From: Planctomycetota bacterium
GTDB lineage: Bacteria; Planctomycetota; Phycisphaerae; Sedimentisphaerales; Anaerobacaceae
Assembly: GCA_023481165.1 (NCBI GenBank)
Contig: JAMCWO010000059.1
Span: 1 to 56,742, forward strand
Reading direction: 5' to 3'
DNA length: 56,742 bases
A model generated the notes under the pieces. It made no database searches, was not told the DNA's origin, and saw nothing but the letters and a program-made list of their open reading frames with translations. Below are positions 16,542-25,026 of the stretch, in pieces; position 1 is the stretch's first letter; each line of letters opens with the position of its first letter. Position numbers and translations under genes: made by a program.

Positions 16542-17843
16542 ATGCAACACGCGTTCGCTCGGATGGGATCTGGTCTGCTTGTGCTCGTGCTGTCGTGGGC
16601 GGCTGTCGCCGCCGCAGAGGAGACGCCGAAGGTTGCGTCCGGTCATTTCGATGTCCGGCAATTCGGAGCGGAGGGGGATGGGCAGACGGATGACACCGCC
16701 GCCTTTCAACGAGCCCTGGATGCGGCCGGACGGGCCGGTGGTGGCATCGTTGATGCCCCACGCGGCAACTACCTCTTCGCAGGCCACCTGAACGTGCCGA
16801 ACGCCGTCACGCTGTCGGGCATCTGGCAGTCGGTGCCGGCCCACAACGGGATCCGCGACCGGGGGATGCCCAAGCCGACCGACGACGGCACGACGTTCCT
16901 AGTCACGGAAGGGGCAGGAAAAGAGGAGGGGCCGGCCTTCCTCACCCTGAACACAAACAGCACCCTCAAAGGCGTCGTCCTGTACTACCCCCAGCAGAAT
17001 GTGGACGATGTGCCCCAGGCGTATCCCTGGGCGATTGCCATGCGGGGCAAGAATCCGGCGGTTTTGAGCGTGGAGATGCTCAATCCGTACAACGGCATCG
17101 ATGTCACGCGGAACGAGCGTCACCTGATCCGCGATGTGCAGGGCCAGCCGCTGCGGCGGGGCATCCTGGTCGATTCGATCTACGACATCGGCCGCATCGA
17201 GAACGTCCATTTCAACCCGTGGTGGAGTCAGAGGCCCAAACTCAAGCAATGGCAGATGGAAAACGGCGAAGCATTCATCTTCGGGCGGTCGGATTGGCAG
17301 TATGTCTTCAACACCTTCTGCTTTGGCTACGCGGTGGGCTACCGGTTCATTCAGAGCAAAGCCGGTGTGTGCAACGGGAACTTCCTCGGCATTGGGGCCG
17401 ATGACTGCTATACAGCCCTGGTGGTCGACAACTGCGCTCCGTTCGGCCTGCTCATCACAAACGGCGAATTCGTGTCCTTTCACGGCCCGGACCCCACGAT
17501 GATCGACGTCAAAGAGACGAACAAGGGCAGCGTTCGGTTCGTCAACTGTGCCTATTGGGGGCCGTGCAACCAGATCGCCCGGATCGCCGGCAGCGGCACG
17601 GTCGGATTCTCCGACTGCACTTTTGTTCAATGGGGCGGCAAGGAAAAGACCCGCGCAGCGCTTCGGGTCCAGTCCGGCACGCTTCTGGTCCGCGGCTGCG
17701 AGTTCCGGCAGGACCGGCCGCAGATCGACCTCGGCAAAGAGGTGGCCCGGGCCATCATCACGGAGAATATCCTCACCGGTCCCGAGCGAATCAACAATCA
17801 ATCCCAGGGCAAAGTCCAGATCGGCCAGAACCTCAGCAACTGA
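16542..17843 (+). CDS. Secreted right-handed beta-helix protein (pectate-lyase/GH28-like fold)
   Basis: The ATG at 16542 was chosen: an AGGAGG at 16530-16535 gives 6-nt spacing, while the ATG at 16536 would be too close. A Sec signal (GLLVLVLSWAAVAAAEE) is followed by FDVRQFGAEGDGQTDDTAAF, the hallmark start of pectate-lyase-3/GH28-type beta helices, and then many short beta repeats with Asn/Gly turns (GNFLGIGADDCY, SFHGPDPTMIDV). About 434 aa. The fold usually cleaves or binds polysaccharides. The catalytic Asp set of polygalacturonases is not evident, so it could be a lyase, epimerase or binding protein. Confidence 0.8.
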   Translation: MQHAFARMGSGLLVLVLSWAAVAAAEETPKVASGHFDVRQFGAEGDGQTDDTAAFQRALDAAGRAGGGIVDAPRGNYLFAGHLNVPNAVTLSGIWQSVPAHNGIRDRGMPKPTDDGTTFLVTEGAGKEEGPAFLTLNTNSTLKGVVLYYPQQNVDDVPQAYPWAIAMRGKNPAVLSVEMLNPYNGIDVTRNERHLIRDVQGQPLRRGILVDSIYDIGRIENVHFNPWWSQRPKLKQWQMENGEAFIFGRSDWQYVFNTFCFGYAVGYRFIQSKAGVCNGNFLGIGADDCYTALVVDNCAPFGLLITNGEFVSFHGPDPTMIDVKETNKGSVRFVNCAYWGPCNQIARIAGSGTVGFSDCTFVQWGGKEKTRAALRVQSGTLLVRGCEFRQDRPQIDLGKEVARAIITENILTGPERINNQSQGKVQIGQNLSN

Positions 17844-17891
17844 TCCCGTCAACCGCATCATGCTGGGACTGCGTCCCTCGCAGACCGGCTG

Positions 17892-20573
17892 TCAACGGGT
17901 GTTCGGGTCATTCCCGGTCGGCTTGCTTTTCTGCGGCGGCTTGCTCTCTGCTTTTGCATCCAGACGCTTCTTGACGTCGTCGAGCTCCTCGGTGAGCATC
18001 TTGGTGTCCTTCTTCAGATCGTCGACGACCTTCCGCAACTCGATGACCTCCTCCGGCACCAGCTTCTTCTGTTGCTGCAATTCCGCCAAGGCGTCTCTGG
18101 CCGCGCGCTCAACGTTGTCGCGTGGCTGATCGCTCGTAAACGTCTGAATCACCGCCGTCGCCTTGGGGTCGCCGAGCGTGCCCAAGGCAGAGATCGCCCC
18201 TGCGCGAACACTGCGATCCGGGTGGTTGACGTAACCTTCCAGGAACTTGCGCACCTCCGCTTTGTCTTCTTCGTTGCGGGCGATGTACGCGAGGACGCCG
18301 AGTGCTTGGCCGAATCGCCCGCGGAGCCAGTCCTTCGGTTGGGTCTTCAACGCTTCGCACAGCGGCTTGATGAACTGCGGCTCATCCAGCATCCGGATGG
18401 CGCGCACCGCCGCCGAGACCAGGGTATTGCGGTACGACTCCGACTTCAGATACCGGATCACCAGGGCATCGCCTGGGGCCGTGTGATAGCGGCCGAGATT
18501 CTCAATGGCCGCCGCGAGAATGTCCGGATTCTTCTCCTTCTCCAGCGTGTTCTGCAGGATCTGGAGACTCTCGGGGCGGTAGAAGCCGCCGATATCCTGT
18601 ATCACCTGCAGACGGACGCGGGCATCCTTCTGCTGCAGCGAGGTGGACAGGGCATCAAACGCCTCGTCCGTATGAACGTCTCGCAGCGTCCGCGCGGCCG
18701 CCCGGCGGACGCCCCAAAAGCGGTCTCCATTCAGGCAGGTCTTCAAATTGGCGACGGTCTTCTTGTCTTTCTTCTCCTTCAGAGCATCAATCGCGAGCAG
18801 CCGTCCGACCACATCGTTCTGGTCCGCCAGTTGGGCATAGAGCATCTCCGTCGGCGGGTCGAACGCGACCTGGGCCAGCACGCCGTAGTCCGGGTCGAAA
18901 CGAACGGTCTTCGGCTCTCTTTCCAGCGGGAAATAGAAGTCGTGCTCCTTTTCCTGAATCGTGATGGCCCTGTCGATCGGCTTGCCGTCGACGACAAAAC
19001 GCAGCTTCGTATGAAGATGAAAGAGCAGCACATCATTGTTGATGCTCTGCGTCTGCTTGATGGAGACCTTGGCGAGCTTATCCGTGCCGAACCATTTGTA
19101 GCTGACGGAGAGCTTCGGAACCCCGGCGTGATAGACCCACTGATCGAAGAATTGGTCGAACGATCGGCCGGAGAGGGCCTCCACGACCGAGCTGAGGTCC
19201 GGCGTCTGCACACAGCACAGGGCGTTGCGCTCCGTGTACGTCTTGATGCACTGGCGGAAAAGGTCTTCGCCCAACTCCGTCCGGAGCATGTGCAGGACCC
19301 AGCCGCCTTTCGAGTAGCTCCGGTAGTCGAATTGCTCCCCGGCGTCGCCATAACCGCGCCAAACGATCGGTCTTTCCACCGGCCGGTTGCGGAGGATTCC
19401 CTGGGCGGTCTGATACAGGCCGTAGAGCATGGAGTCCCGGCCATTGCGGTGGCCATCGTATAGATCCTCATAGTAAGTCGCGAAGCCCTCATTCAGCCAC
19501 AGATGGCTCCAATCCTTGCACGTGACGTAATCGCCGAACCACTGGTGCACGAGCTCATGGGCGACGAGGCTCTGGCTGGAGCGGATGTTCTCCGTCTGGT
19601 CCGTGAAGAGCGTGCCGTCGGTGAGAATCGTCAGGGTCGTGTTTTCCATCCCGCCGGCCACGAAATCCCGGACCACGACCTGATCGTACTTGTTCCAGGG
19701 ATACGGGATTCCGATCTCCTTCTCATAGAAGGCCACCATATCGGCCGTGCCTTCGAAGGAGTTCTTGGCCAGGCCGATCATTGATGCCGGCGTGTAGAAG
19801 GCCAACGGCACATTTCCGTGCCGCCCCTCGATCTTCGCAAACCGGCCGGCGGCCAGGGCGATCAGATAGTTGACGTGCGGCTTGCTCTGGAGCCAGGTGA
19901 CGGCCTTGAGGCCTGTGTTGGGATCGACCCTTTCGCCGACGAGGCTGCCGTTCGACAGGACGGTCATGTCCTTGGGCACACGGCAGGTCACCTCGGAGGT
20001 GGAACGCTCGTTGGGATAATCGTAGCTCGGGAACCAGTAAGGGGCTTCGTGCGACTCGCCCTGGCTGAACAGGTGCGTATCCTGCTCGGGGTATCCCAGT
20101 TCCGGCGTACGGAAGTACAGACCCCTTTTCGGCTCGGCCTCATACGTCACCACCACCGTGGTCTCCTGCCCCGGCGGAATCGGGGGACGGAACGTGATCG
20201 CGATCTTCTCATCGGTCACGCTGTAGCCGGCCATCGCCGTGCTCGCGGCCACTGACGAGACCCGCAGATCGATGGCATCCAGCGCGAGTTCCTCCAGCGC
20301 GCGGGCGATGGGCGCGAACCGAATACTCGTGACGCCTCGGATCGTACGGGCCTTGAAGTCCGGCGTCACATCGATGGCCACGTGCAGGATGTCCACCGTG
20401 CGGTCCGGCGCGTACTTACGCTCCACATACGTATCATTGTTCTGTGCCGGGGCCATCGACAATCGCGCGCACTGGAACAGATCGGATTCTTCTTCCTCAA
20501 AAGCTATGCCACGCGCAGCATAGACAGCCGCGACTGCTACAGCAGCAAGCACAACCTTACGAACGGTTTTCAT
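17892..20573 (-). CDS. Secreted M1-family aminopeptidase with HEAT repeats and C-terminal coiled coil
   Basis: An 893-aa protein with a signal peptide (VVLAAVAVAAVYAARG), an M1 N-terminal beta domain, the exopeptidase motif GGMEN (a GAMEN variant) near residue 307 and zinc site HELVHQWFGD with WLNEGFA 18 residues later, near residue 339. After the catalytic domain, residues about 590-830 form HEAT-like helical repeats (VRRAAARTLRDV, VRAGAISALGTLGDPKA). The last about 65 residues form a Glu/Lys-rich coiled coil with a basic tail. It removes N-terminal residues from peptides outside the cytoplasm. Its start overlaps the stop of the S9 peptidase gene by 4 nt, so the two peptidases are translationally coupled. 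Confidence 0.95.
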   Translation of the reverse strand: MKTVRKVVLAAVAVAAVYAARGIAFEEEESDLFQCARLSMAPAQNNDTYVERKYAPDRTVDILHVAIDVTPDFKARTIRGVTSIRFAPIARALEELALDAIDLRVSSVAASTAMAGYSVTDEKIAITFRPPIPPGQETTVVVTYEAEPKRGLYFRTPELGYPEQDTHLFSQGESHEAPYWFPSYDYPNERSTSEVTCRVPKDMTVLSNGSLVGERVDPNTGLKAVTWLQSKPHVNYLIALAAGRFAKIEGRHGNVPLAFYTPASMIGLAKNSFEGTADMVAFYEKEIGIPYPWNKYDQVVVRDFVAGGMENTTLTILTDGTLFTDQTENIRSSQSLVAHELVHQWFGDYVTCKDWSHLWLNEGFATYYEDLYDGHRNGRDSMLYGLYQTAQGILRNRPVERPIVWRGYGDAGEQFDYRSYSKGGWVLHMLRTELGEDLFRQCIKTYTERNALCCVQTPDLSSVVEALSGRSFDQFFDQWVYHAGVPKLSVSYKWFGTDKLAKVSIKQTQSINNDVLLFHLHTKLRFVVDGKPIDRAITIQEKEHDFYFPLEREPKTVRFDPDYGVLAQVAFDPPTEMLYAQLADQNDVVGRLLAIDALKEKKDKKTVANLKTCLNGDRFWGVRRAAARTLRDVHTDEAFDALSTSLQQKDARVRLQVIQDIGGFYRPESLQILQNTLEKEKNPDILAAAIENLGRYHTAPGDALVIRYLKSESYRNTLVSAAVRAIRMLDEPQFIKPLCEALKTQPKDWLRGRFGQALGVLAYIARNEEDKAEVRKFLEGYVNHPDRSVRAGAISALGTLGDPKATAVIQTFTSDQPRDNVERAARDALAELQQQKKLVPEEVIELRKVVDDLKKDTKMLTEELDDVKKRLDAKAESKPPQKSKPTGNDPNTR

Positions 20574-23197
20574 GTCCCACCTCCTTCGCCCAGGTCGGGC
20601 AACTGCAGCACGGTCCGGATGAAATCCACCATCAGCCGCTGGTAGTGAATTCCGCCGATGCCGTGGCGTGACTTGGGATAGATCATAAGCTGGAACTTCT
20701 TGTCCGCCTCCTGCAGGGCATTGATGAACTTGAATGTGTTTTCCACGTGGACGTTGTCGTCGATATCTCCGTGAATGAGGAGCAGTTGTCCATGCAGATT
20801 CTTGGCGGCGTTGATGACCGAGGTTCGCTCATAACCCTCGGGATTGTTCTGGGGCGTGTCCATGTAGCGTTCTGTGTAGATCGTATCGTAAAGGTGCCAG
20901 TCCGTGGGCGGCGCCCCCGCGATGCCGCCGGCGAATTGCTCGCTGTGCGTCAGGGCATAGGCCGTCATGAAGCCGCCGTAGCTGTGGCCGCTCATGCCGA
21001 TTCTTGCGCCATCAACATAGGGCTGCTGCTTGAGCCACTGGATGGCCTCTTCGATGTCCTTCAACTCCTGGACGCCCAGTTGCTTGTACGCGGGCCACGC
21101 GGAACAGGTCCCTTTGCCGCTGGCCGTGCGCGGGTCGCATCGGAACACGAGCATGCCCATTTGGGCCAGCATTTGGTCATGAGCCCGGCCGTTTTGCCAG
21201 GCAGCGGAGATGGTCGGCGAGTGAGGGCCTGCGTAAGTCATGAACCACACCGGGTGCTTCTTGTTGCTGTCGAAGTCGGGCGGTTTCAGCAGGCTCGCCT
21301 CGATCTGGAAACCGTCCGCCATCCTGATCTGGAATTGTTCGTACGCGCCGAAGCGGTACTCCTCCCGCTCGTAGACTGGGTTAGTGTCAAGCATGCGTGT
21401 CTTCGTGCCGTCGCTGGCATAGAGAGCCACCTGGGCCGGCGTGCTCGCGTCGCTCCAGCGGTCGATATAGTACCCGCCGGTGGGACTCATGCTCACTTGG
21501 TGCTGGCCGGCGGCCTTCGTCAATCGTGCGATCGCGCTGCCGTCCAGCTTGGCCCGGTAGAGATTCTCCGCGATGGGCGAGTCCCGCGTCCCGGTGAGAT
21601 AGACCCACCCGTCTTTCTCATCAACGTGGTGGACCTTGCGGGCCTCCCAGTCGCCGCTGGTGACGGCGTGCTTGAGCTTGGCATCCTTGTCGTACAAATA
21701 CAGATGCTTCCAGCCCGTACGCTCGCTGGAGAGCAGGAAGGAGCCGTCCGCGAGAAATTCCAGCGTATCCGGCGGCTCGACCCAGGCCTTGGTAGTCTCG
21801 CGCAGGAGCCGCTTCGGCGCGCCGCCGTCTTTCGAGGCGGTGTTGATATCGAGCCACGTTTGGGCCCGATCCTGGACGAAGAAGTACATCTTCTCGTTAT
21901 CCGGCAGCCAGCCGGCCCCGGTGATGAGGAAGGCGCCTTTGCTATAGGCATTGAGGTCCACCCATTTCACCGGCCCGCCGGCGACGGATACGATACCGAG
22001 TTTCACCTCTGGGTTCGACTCGCCGGCGCGCGGATAGGCGGTGGTCTCTACCTGTTGCTGTTGCTGCGGCACGTTGTTCACGACGGTGAACTTGGGCACC
22101 GGGGCATTATCGGTCCGGTAGAAGGCGATGGCGGAGGAATCCGGACTCCACCAGAAGACTTTCCACTGCCGCGAGAAGACTTCCTCGAAGTAGACCCAAT
22201 CGGCCTCGCCGTTGCGAACCGTCCCGCCCCCATCGGTGGTCAACGCTCTCTCGGTCCGGGTCACGACATCCACGACGTACAAGTTGCTGTCGCGCACGAA
22301 GGCGACGAATCGCCCCTGGGGATCGAAGGTGGCATATTTCTCCCGGCCCGGACTGCTCGTCAGCCGAACCGCAGTCGTTCCATCGATGGTGGCGTAGTAC
22401 AGGTCGTTCTCGTAATCGAGCAGAACAGCGGTGTGGTCGGGGCTCATCTGGAATGAGGTGCGCTTGGATAACGACTGTGCCTCTTTCTTTGTCACCGTGG
22501 GCAGACGCATCAGGCCCTCGGCCAGCTTGTTCGGATCGAGGAACAGAGTGGACCGCCCGCTGACAGCATGCACCTGGTACAGCTTGCCGTCGCGGACCTG
22601 GAGATAGTGCTCGCCATCTTGCAGCCAGGAGAGGCCTGAGACCGGCGAGCCGCCGAAGTCGACCTTGTGCTTCGGTCCGTACACCGTCTCAAAGGTAATC
22701 GGCTGGTCGGACTTCCGTTTCTCGGGCAGGGGCCGGACTTGGCCGAGCGTTATCGGTACGTAAGAGGCCAGCCTGACGATGGGGTATTGGTCACCTTGGC
22801 GAAGCTGCGGCAGTAATCTGCGGACGCGTGGACCCTTATTGGTGCCGGGATCGAGCAGCCGGACGATCCGGCGGCCCAACTCTTGCTTAGTCTTCACGAG
22901 GATGGTGCCCGTCTCAAACCGGCGGGTCTCTTTGCTGGTTTTGGTGCCTGGTTGCGGGGAGCCGGCCGCGGGCGGCTGGGTAACCTCGTAGATTTCCACC
23001 TCCAGCTCGATATCTTCCCGCAACTCGTCCACCTGCACACCCACTCGTTGCAGGCGTTCGGTGAGCGGATGGAGTTCGGCGGAAAAGAGATAGGCATACG
23101 GCCGGTTGCGGGATCGTCCTGCGGACAGGGGGGCACATAACGCGCTGAGCAGCAATATGCCGCCGAGGGCCACCATCCTGCGAGTACGTGGGGACAC
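20570..23197 (-). CDS. Secreted S9 family dipeptidyl-peptidase IV-like protease
   Basis: The start is placed at a GTG with AGGAAAGGA 6 nt upstream; a TTG start 27 nt earlier is possible. A signal peptide (VALGGILLLSALCAPLSAG) is followed by an extra N-terminal region, then a DPP-IV-type beta-propeller (DWVYFEEVFSRQWKVFWW, the double-Glu region) and an alpha/beta-hydrolase domain with GHSYGGFMTA (nucleophile Ser near residue 738), GDIDDNVH (Asp) and KSRHGIGG (His). The catalytic triad is complete. It would cleave dipeptides from peptide N-termini, which the overlapping downstream M1 enzyme could then finish. Confidence 0.95.
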   Translation of the reverse strand: MSPRTRRMVALGGILLLSALCAPLSAGRSRNRPYAYLFSAELHPLTERLQRVGVQVDELREDIELEVEIYEVTQPPAAGSPQPGTKTSKETRRFETGTILVKTKQELGRRIVRLLDPGTNKGPRVRRLLPQLRQGDQYPIVRLASYVPITLGQVRPLPEKRKSDQPITFETVYGPKHKVDFGGSPVSGLSWLQDGEHYLQVRDGKLYQVHAVSGRSTLFLDPNKLAEGLMRLPTVTKKEAQSLSKRTSFQMSPDHTAVLLDYENDLYYATIDGTTAVRLTSSPGREKYATFDPQGRFVAFVRDSNLYVVDVVTRTERALTTDGGGTVRNGEADWVYFEEVFSRQWKVFWWSPDSSAIAFYRTDNAPVPKFTVVNNVPQQQQQVETTAYPRAGESNPEVKLGIVSVAGGPVKWVDLNAYSKGAFLITGAGWLPDNEKMYFFVQDRAQTWLDINTASKDGGAPKRLLRETTKAWVEPPDTLEFLADGSFLLSSERTGWKHLYLYDKDAKLKHAVTSGDWEARKVHHVDEKDGWVYLTGTRDSPIAENLYRAKLDGSAIARLTKAAGQHQVSMSPTGGYYIDRWSDASTPAQVALYASDGTKTRMLDTNPVYEREEYRFGAYEQFQIRMADGFQIEASLLKPPDFDSNKKHPVWFMTYAGPHSPTISAAWQNGRAHDQMLAQMGMLVFRCDPRTASGKGTCSAWPAYKQLGVQELKDIEEAIQWLKQQPYVDGARIGMSGHSYGGFMTAYALTHSEQFAGGIAGAPPTDWHLYDTIYTERYMDTPQNNPEGYERTSVINAAKNLHGQLLLIHGDIDDNVHVENTFKFINALQEADKKFQLMIYPKSRHGIGGIHYQRLMVDFIRTVLQLPDLGEGGGT

Positions 23198-23246
23198 CAC
23201 GGGTCCTTTCCTGATGATCGCCAAGTGTCCATCGGTTGCGGAACTC

Positions 23247-23321
23247 GTGGCGAGGGCATCTTGCCCGCGATTCGAGGGCGGGACGCCCTCGGCATGTGCA
23301 AGGGCGTCCCGCCCTCGCCAC
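23247..23321. repeat. Palindromic repeat (type E)
   Basis: GTGGCGAGGGC (23247-23257) is the inverse complement of GCCCTCGCCAC (23311-23321). A second palindrome, GAGGGCGGGACGCCCTC, is nested at 23274-23290. It lies between the EF-Tu-like and S9 peptidase genes. Confidence 0.85.
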
Positions 23322-23328
23322 GTTCAGC

Positions 23329-23586
23329 TCAGCCCACGATCTTATAGACCGAGTCTCCCTTACGGACCCGGGCGGTGAGCTTGACGCCTACGCCGTCGCC
23401 GGCCTTGGCCTCTGCGACCGCGGCATTGTTGACCTGCATGGAGTCCACCGTCTGTTCCAGGTCGGTCGTGTGACCCTTGATATGGATTCGGTCGCCCACC
23501 TTCAGCGGGGCCGTCAACTCGATGGCCGCCACTACCGGCCGGGCGAAGAAATCCGCCACCACACCAATCATTGTCTCTTCCGCCAT
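23329..23586 (-). CDS. Stand-alone EF-Tu domain II-like protein
   Basis: An 85-aa protein that is a single beta-barrel of the translation-factor domain II type: VVADFFARPVVAAIEL, LKVGDRIHIKGHTTD, EQTVDSMQVNNAAV, AKAGDGVGVKL. No GTPase domain is present. An AGGAG lies 8 nt before the ATG. Similar small proteins are known as elongation-factor-like proteins and often sit near U32 peptidases, which are absent here. It lies 25 nt downstream of the FG-GAP gene. Its role is unknown. Confidence 0.85.
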   Translation of the reverse strand: MAEETMIGVVADFFARPVVAAIELTAPLKVGDRIHIKGHTTDLEQTVDSMQVNNAAVAEAKAGDGVGVKLTARVRKGDSVYKIVG

Positions 23587-23611
23587 GTCTCCACACTCCT
23601 ATTGTCTGGAC

Positions 23612-24856
23612 CTATTTCGTCTGGCCCGATCCCAGATTCTCGTACCACTTGATATTCGCCGTGGCTGTGCCCACCGCGATTATATCCAGCCGCCCGTCGC
23701 CGTTGACATCCGCGCTATCCAAACCCGAGGCCGCCATGTCGCCTTCATCGAGGGCGATCCGCTCCCATTTCTTCCCGAGGGAGTCCCGGCAATCGTAGAG
23801 ATACAGGCTGGCGCCTTGGCCGCGATAGCCCGCGATGATCTCGTCCTCGCGATCGCCGTCGAGGTCCGCACAGAGCAAGGCGTGCCCTTCATTGAAGGTT
23901 GCATCGATCACGGTCCGCTGCCAGAGCCCGTCGGCGGTAGCCCGGGGCGTATAGACGGCTACTTTGTCGCCGTGCCAGGGCTCGATGGCGGCCAGAAAGC
24001 CGCGCGGGCGGTTTCTGAGGCGGCCGAGAGCGATCTCACTGGCGCCGCGCTTCGCCGGGTCCGTTTGCTCGCCGCTGCCCAGTCGTGTTCTCGTCCAGGA
24101 AATTGTGTCCCCTTGCCCCTGTGATCGGTGCAGATAGACGCCCTCAAAGCTGGCGGTCAGAATATCGCCCCGGCCATCACGGTCCCAGTCCACAATGGAG
24201 AGGCCATGAAGTACAGTGAGCCGGTCGTCGATAATGATGGGTTTCCACGGTTCCGCTGTCGGCGGTGCAGGTATCCGGTAGAAGGCCAGCTTGACGCCCA
24301 CGTCCCAGAGCGGGGCCTTGGCATTGCGGCCCATGATCGGCGCAACGACCAGTTCCTTGTGGCCATCGCCGTCAATGTCGGCCCAGCGCAGCCGATGGGA
24401 AGTCGGCTCGGTGCCAATGGCGTGCATCGGCCACTCCTGAGTCGGGTCCTCGGGGCACTGAAGCCAATGCACCAATCCACCCGCGTTGGTGCGACTCATG
24501 CCGAACTCATCGGCGATGGCCAGATCGATCCGCCCATCTCCATCGATATCTTGCGGAGCAAGATCGATGAATTCCCTGGCCCCCGAAGTCAGGATGTATC
24601 TCTCCCAGGTCGGATTCTTGTACCACGCCAGGCAGGAAGGAGTCGTTGCCAGACCGATGACGTCGGGCTTGCCATCGCGATCCACATCGACCGCCGCAAC
24701 CTTGTACCCGCCCGGCAGGCGCGCAACCAGATGGGCCTTGAACTGAGGAAATGCCGGGTTCGCCTTTCCAGTCTCCTGGGCCGGCAGCGATTGGCTGTAT
24801 AGAAGAACCACCAGCGTCGCAATGACACGGATCGAAGAACGCCCGGATTCTCCCAT
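23612..24856 (-). CDS. Secreted FG-GAP/VCBS beta-propeller protein
   Basis: The start at MGESGRSSIRVIATLVVLL gives a signal peptide ending near LPAQE, with AAAGGCGG upstream. The longer frame reads through palindromic repeats and is rejected. The mature protein of about 390 aa is built from FG-GAP/VCBS-like blades with calcium-binding-type loops: DVDRDGKPDVIG, DIDGDGRIDLAI, DIDGDGHKELVV, DWDRDGRGDILT, DLDGDREDEIIA, DVNGDGRLDIIA. It is probably an adhesion or binding protein without catalytic function. Confidence 0.9.
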   Translation of the reverse strand: MGESGRSSIRVIATLVVLLYSQSLPAQETGKANPAFPQFKAHLVARLPGGYKVAAVDVDRDGKPDVIGLATTPSCLAWYKNPTWERYILTSGAREFIDLAPQDIDGDGRIDLAIADEFGMSRTNAGGLVHWLQCPEDPTQEWPMHAIGTEPTSHRLRWADIDGDGHKELVVAPIMGRNAKAPLWDVGVKLAFYRIPAPPTAEPWKPIIIDDRLTVLHGLSIVDWDRDGRGDILTASFEGVYLHRSQGQGDTISWTRTRLGSGEQTDPAKRGASEIALGRLRNRPRGFLAAIEPWHGDKVAVYTPRATADGLWQRTVIDATFNEGHALLCADLDGDREDEIIAGYRGQGASLYLYDCRDSLGKKWERIALDEGDMAASGLDSADVNGDGRLDIIAVGTATANIKWYENLGSGQTK

Positions 24857-24875
24857 CGCTCGACCGCCTTTCAAA

Positions 24876-25026
24876 GTAGCACGGCCGCGAGCGGCCGTGA
24901 GTACCACGGGCATCTTGCCCGTGGACAGTTCTGATATTCGTGGGCGGGACGCCCATGCTACTGGGGTCCCCAAACGCGAACCGGTGCGTTTGGGGAACCC
25001 CCTCACGGGCAAGATGCCCGTGCTAC
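24876..25026. repeat. Composite palindromic repeat cluster (types B, C, F)
   Basis: Five hairpins lie side by side: CACGGCCGC-type (24880-24899), CCACGGGCATCTTGCCCGTGG-like (24904-24924), type B (24940-24961), type C with core CAAACGCGAACCGGTGCGTT (24963-25001) and CACGGGC/GCCCGTG (25004-25026). The last contains the TAG stop (minus strand, 25023-25025) of the giant fusion protein. Confidence 0.85.

Noticed and set aside
24876-25026. CRISPR array
   Set aside because: The units are different palindromes of unequal length without regular spacers, and no cas genes are seen.
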